DNA of 64,000 bases from Leifsonia sp. CL147 (GTDB lineage Bacteria > Actinomycetota > Actinomycetes > Actinomycetales > Microbacteriaceae), in the NCBI RefSeq assembly GCF_900114565.1, contig NZ_FOTM01000019.1, positions 1 to 64,000 on the forward strand, read 5' to 3'. A program made the position numbers and the translations under genes. Below the pieces are notes generated by a model. It worked only from the letters and a program-made list of their open reading frames with translations. It did not search any database and was not told where the DNA came from. Position 1 is the stretch's first letter. The number at the start of each line of letters is the position of its first letter. Of this stretch, positions 63,046 through 64,000 are shown in pieces.

Positions 63046-63150
63046 TTTCTTCTTTTCTCCTTCACCGGCAGGTACGTGCCGGACGATCCGTTGTGAATGG
63101 ATGAACGTGGTCGACGTTGCGATGGCGTCGATGCCACCTGGCCATAATAT
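63046..63150 (-). promoter_or_regulatory. Promoter and leader of the sugar ATPase gene
   Basis: On the minus strand TATTAT (63149-63144) is an excellent -10 element, giving a start near 63137 and a leader of about 90 bases. The leader carries a perfect CCGGCA/TGCCGG hairpin (63065-63082) just before the ribosome site. A conserved leader called the msiK RNA motif is known upstream of this gene in actinobacteria; I cannot confirm that this is an instance. Confidence 0.5.
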
Positions 63151-63309
63151 GGCATCGGCGGACCTGCGATGTACCCGGGGCGTCCAGCCGTCGTCTGGTC
63201 GATTCCCAGACAGCCGGTTTACGCTGTCCCGGTTGTGTGCGCCGGAGGTGCGCCGCCCGCCGCGTCCCCCCGCGCGGCCCCTCGACCCCGAGAGCAGTAC
63301 GCCCAGACT

Positions 63310-64000
63310 ATGAGTTCCATGACCGATCCCGACGACAGCCGCCCCGGCGACGTCCGCGCGGCCGCCCGGGAGAAGGCTCGCCAGCTCCGCACGTCGCAGC
63401 AGCGCCGAGACCGCCGTCGTCGTCTCCTGCTGACGGGCGGGATCCTGCTCGGCGCCCTCGCCGTCGCCGCCATCGTCGTCGTCGTCATCGTCAGCTCGAT
63501 CCGTCCGACGGTCCCCGGTCCGCGCAACATGGCCAGCGACGGCGTCGTCGTCGGCTCGGGCCTCGCCGTCAAGACGACGGCCGCGCTCGCGGCGGACGCC
63601 AGGCCGGTCGCCAGCCGGCCCGATCCGTCGGGGAGCACGGTCGACATCCGGATCTACGCCGACTACCTGTGCAAGCTGTGCGGCGACTTCCAGCGGACCA
63701 ACCTGAAGCAGCTGGAGCCGTTGGTGAAGGACGGCGCCGTGACCGTCGAGATGCACCCGGTCGCGATCTACACGAGTCACTCCGCGGGTACCAAGTACTC
63801 TCTCCGCGCGGCGAACGCGGCGGCGTGCGTGGCGAACTACAACCCGGACGCCTTCTGGAAGTTCAACGCCTCCCTCTTCGAGAAGCAGCCGGCGGAGGGC
63901 GGCCCGGGCCTCAGCGACGACGTCCTGAAGAAGCGGGTGGCCGCGGCCGGAGCCACGAACACCAGCGACATCGACTCGTGCATCGCGGATGGACGCTTCA
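63310..64000 (+). CDS. DsbA/thioredoxin-fold membrane-anchored thiol protein (3' end outside window)
   Basis: A partial gene of 230 codons with no stop before the window end. An Arg-rich cytoplasmic N-terminus (about 45 residues) is followed by one membrane helix (LLLTGGILLGALAVAAIVVV). The extracytoplasmic domain has the CxxC site ADYLCKLCGDFQ and later FWKFNASLFEKQ, matching DsbA-like thioredoxin_4 proteins. It probably helps oxidative folding outside the membrane. The start is uncertain: ATG at 63310 or 63319, neither with a ribosome site; GACTAT seven bases before 63319 would suit a leaderless start there. It is divergent from the sugar ATPase. Confidence 0.85.
   Translation, partial: MSSMTDPDDSRPGDVRAAAREKARQLRTSQQRRDRRRRLLLTGGILLGALAVAAIVVVVIVSSIRPTVPGPRNMASDGVVVGSGLAVKTTAALAADARPVASRPDPSGSTVDIRIYADYLCKLCGDFQRTNLKQLEPLVKDGAVTVEMHPVAIYTSHSAGTKYSLRAANAAACVANYNPDAFWKFNASLFEKQPAEGGPGLSDDVLKKRVAAAGATNTSDIDSCIADGRF

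Overview
This window comes from a high-GC Gram-positive bacterium, almost certainly a member of the Microbacteriaceae (Actinobacteria) close to Leifsonia. The evidence is about 70% GC, many GTG starts, many leaderless-type promoters, the gene order carD-ispDF-cysS-rlmB, a senX3-regX3 type phosphate two-component system, an actinobacterial GlnR, and an MsiK-type shared sugar ATPase. It looks like ordinary chromosome: I see no phage, integrase, transposase or CRISPR array. The unusual content is in the non-coding DNA.

Region 1 (1-23.4 kb) is mostly amino-sugar catabolism. A ROK repressor precedes an operon for an ABC importer (binding lipoprotein and two permeases), a GH3 beta-N-acetylhexosaminidase and NagB; NagA is encoded convergently. 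After purU, a FitAB-like toxin-antitoxin pair, an NCS1 permease with a cysteine hydrolase, and an MFS exporter, there is a second cluster. It holds a NagA-type deacetylase, a DeoR regulator, a tagatose-bisphosphate-type aldolase, a PfkB kinase, a ROK kinase and an SIS isomerase, all divergent from a second ABC importer. Together they read as a PTS-independent N-acetylgalactosamine pathway: import, kinase, deacetylase, deaminase/isomerase, kinase, aldolase. Neither importer has its own ATPase; an MsiK/UgpC-type ATPase at 62-63 kb probably serves both.

Region 2 (23.7-37.3 kb) has a PIG-V-like membrane glycosyltransferase and a ZTP riboswitch controlling glyA-folD. It continues with a metallo-beta-lactamase-fold protein, the Leloir genes galT-galK with a divergent DeoR regulator and galM, an SDR/TetR divergent pair with two operators, several lipoproteins, and tRNA-Lys(UUU).

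Region 3 (37.4-55.5 kb) is dominated by phosphate physiology: pstSCAB, ppk1 with a MutT1-like Nudix/phosphatase, phoU and senX3-regX3. Direct-repeat PHO boxes with an 11-bp period lie before pstS, before ppk1 and between phoU and senX3. Also here are glnR, an L,D-transpeptidase, an Ig-like surface protein, a nitrobindin-like protein, YgfZ, a methyltransferase and GpmA.

Region 4 (55.5-64 kb) holds an LpqE-like lipoprotein, carD-ispDF-cysS-rlmB, a DUF4032 kinase-like protein, the shared sugar ATPase, and a DsbA-like membrane-anchored thiol protein cut by the window end.

The most striking unexplained structure is a set of fixed-length palindromic repeat families: 76, 64 and 60 bp, three copies each. 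One 76-bp copy lies in frame inside the GH3 gene. There is also a seven-copy 40-bp array built on the palindrome ATTCGTSACGAAT, a candidate structured small RNA at 38.2 kb, and an apparent excess of the hexamer GGATGC/GCATCC.
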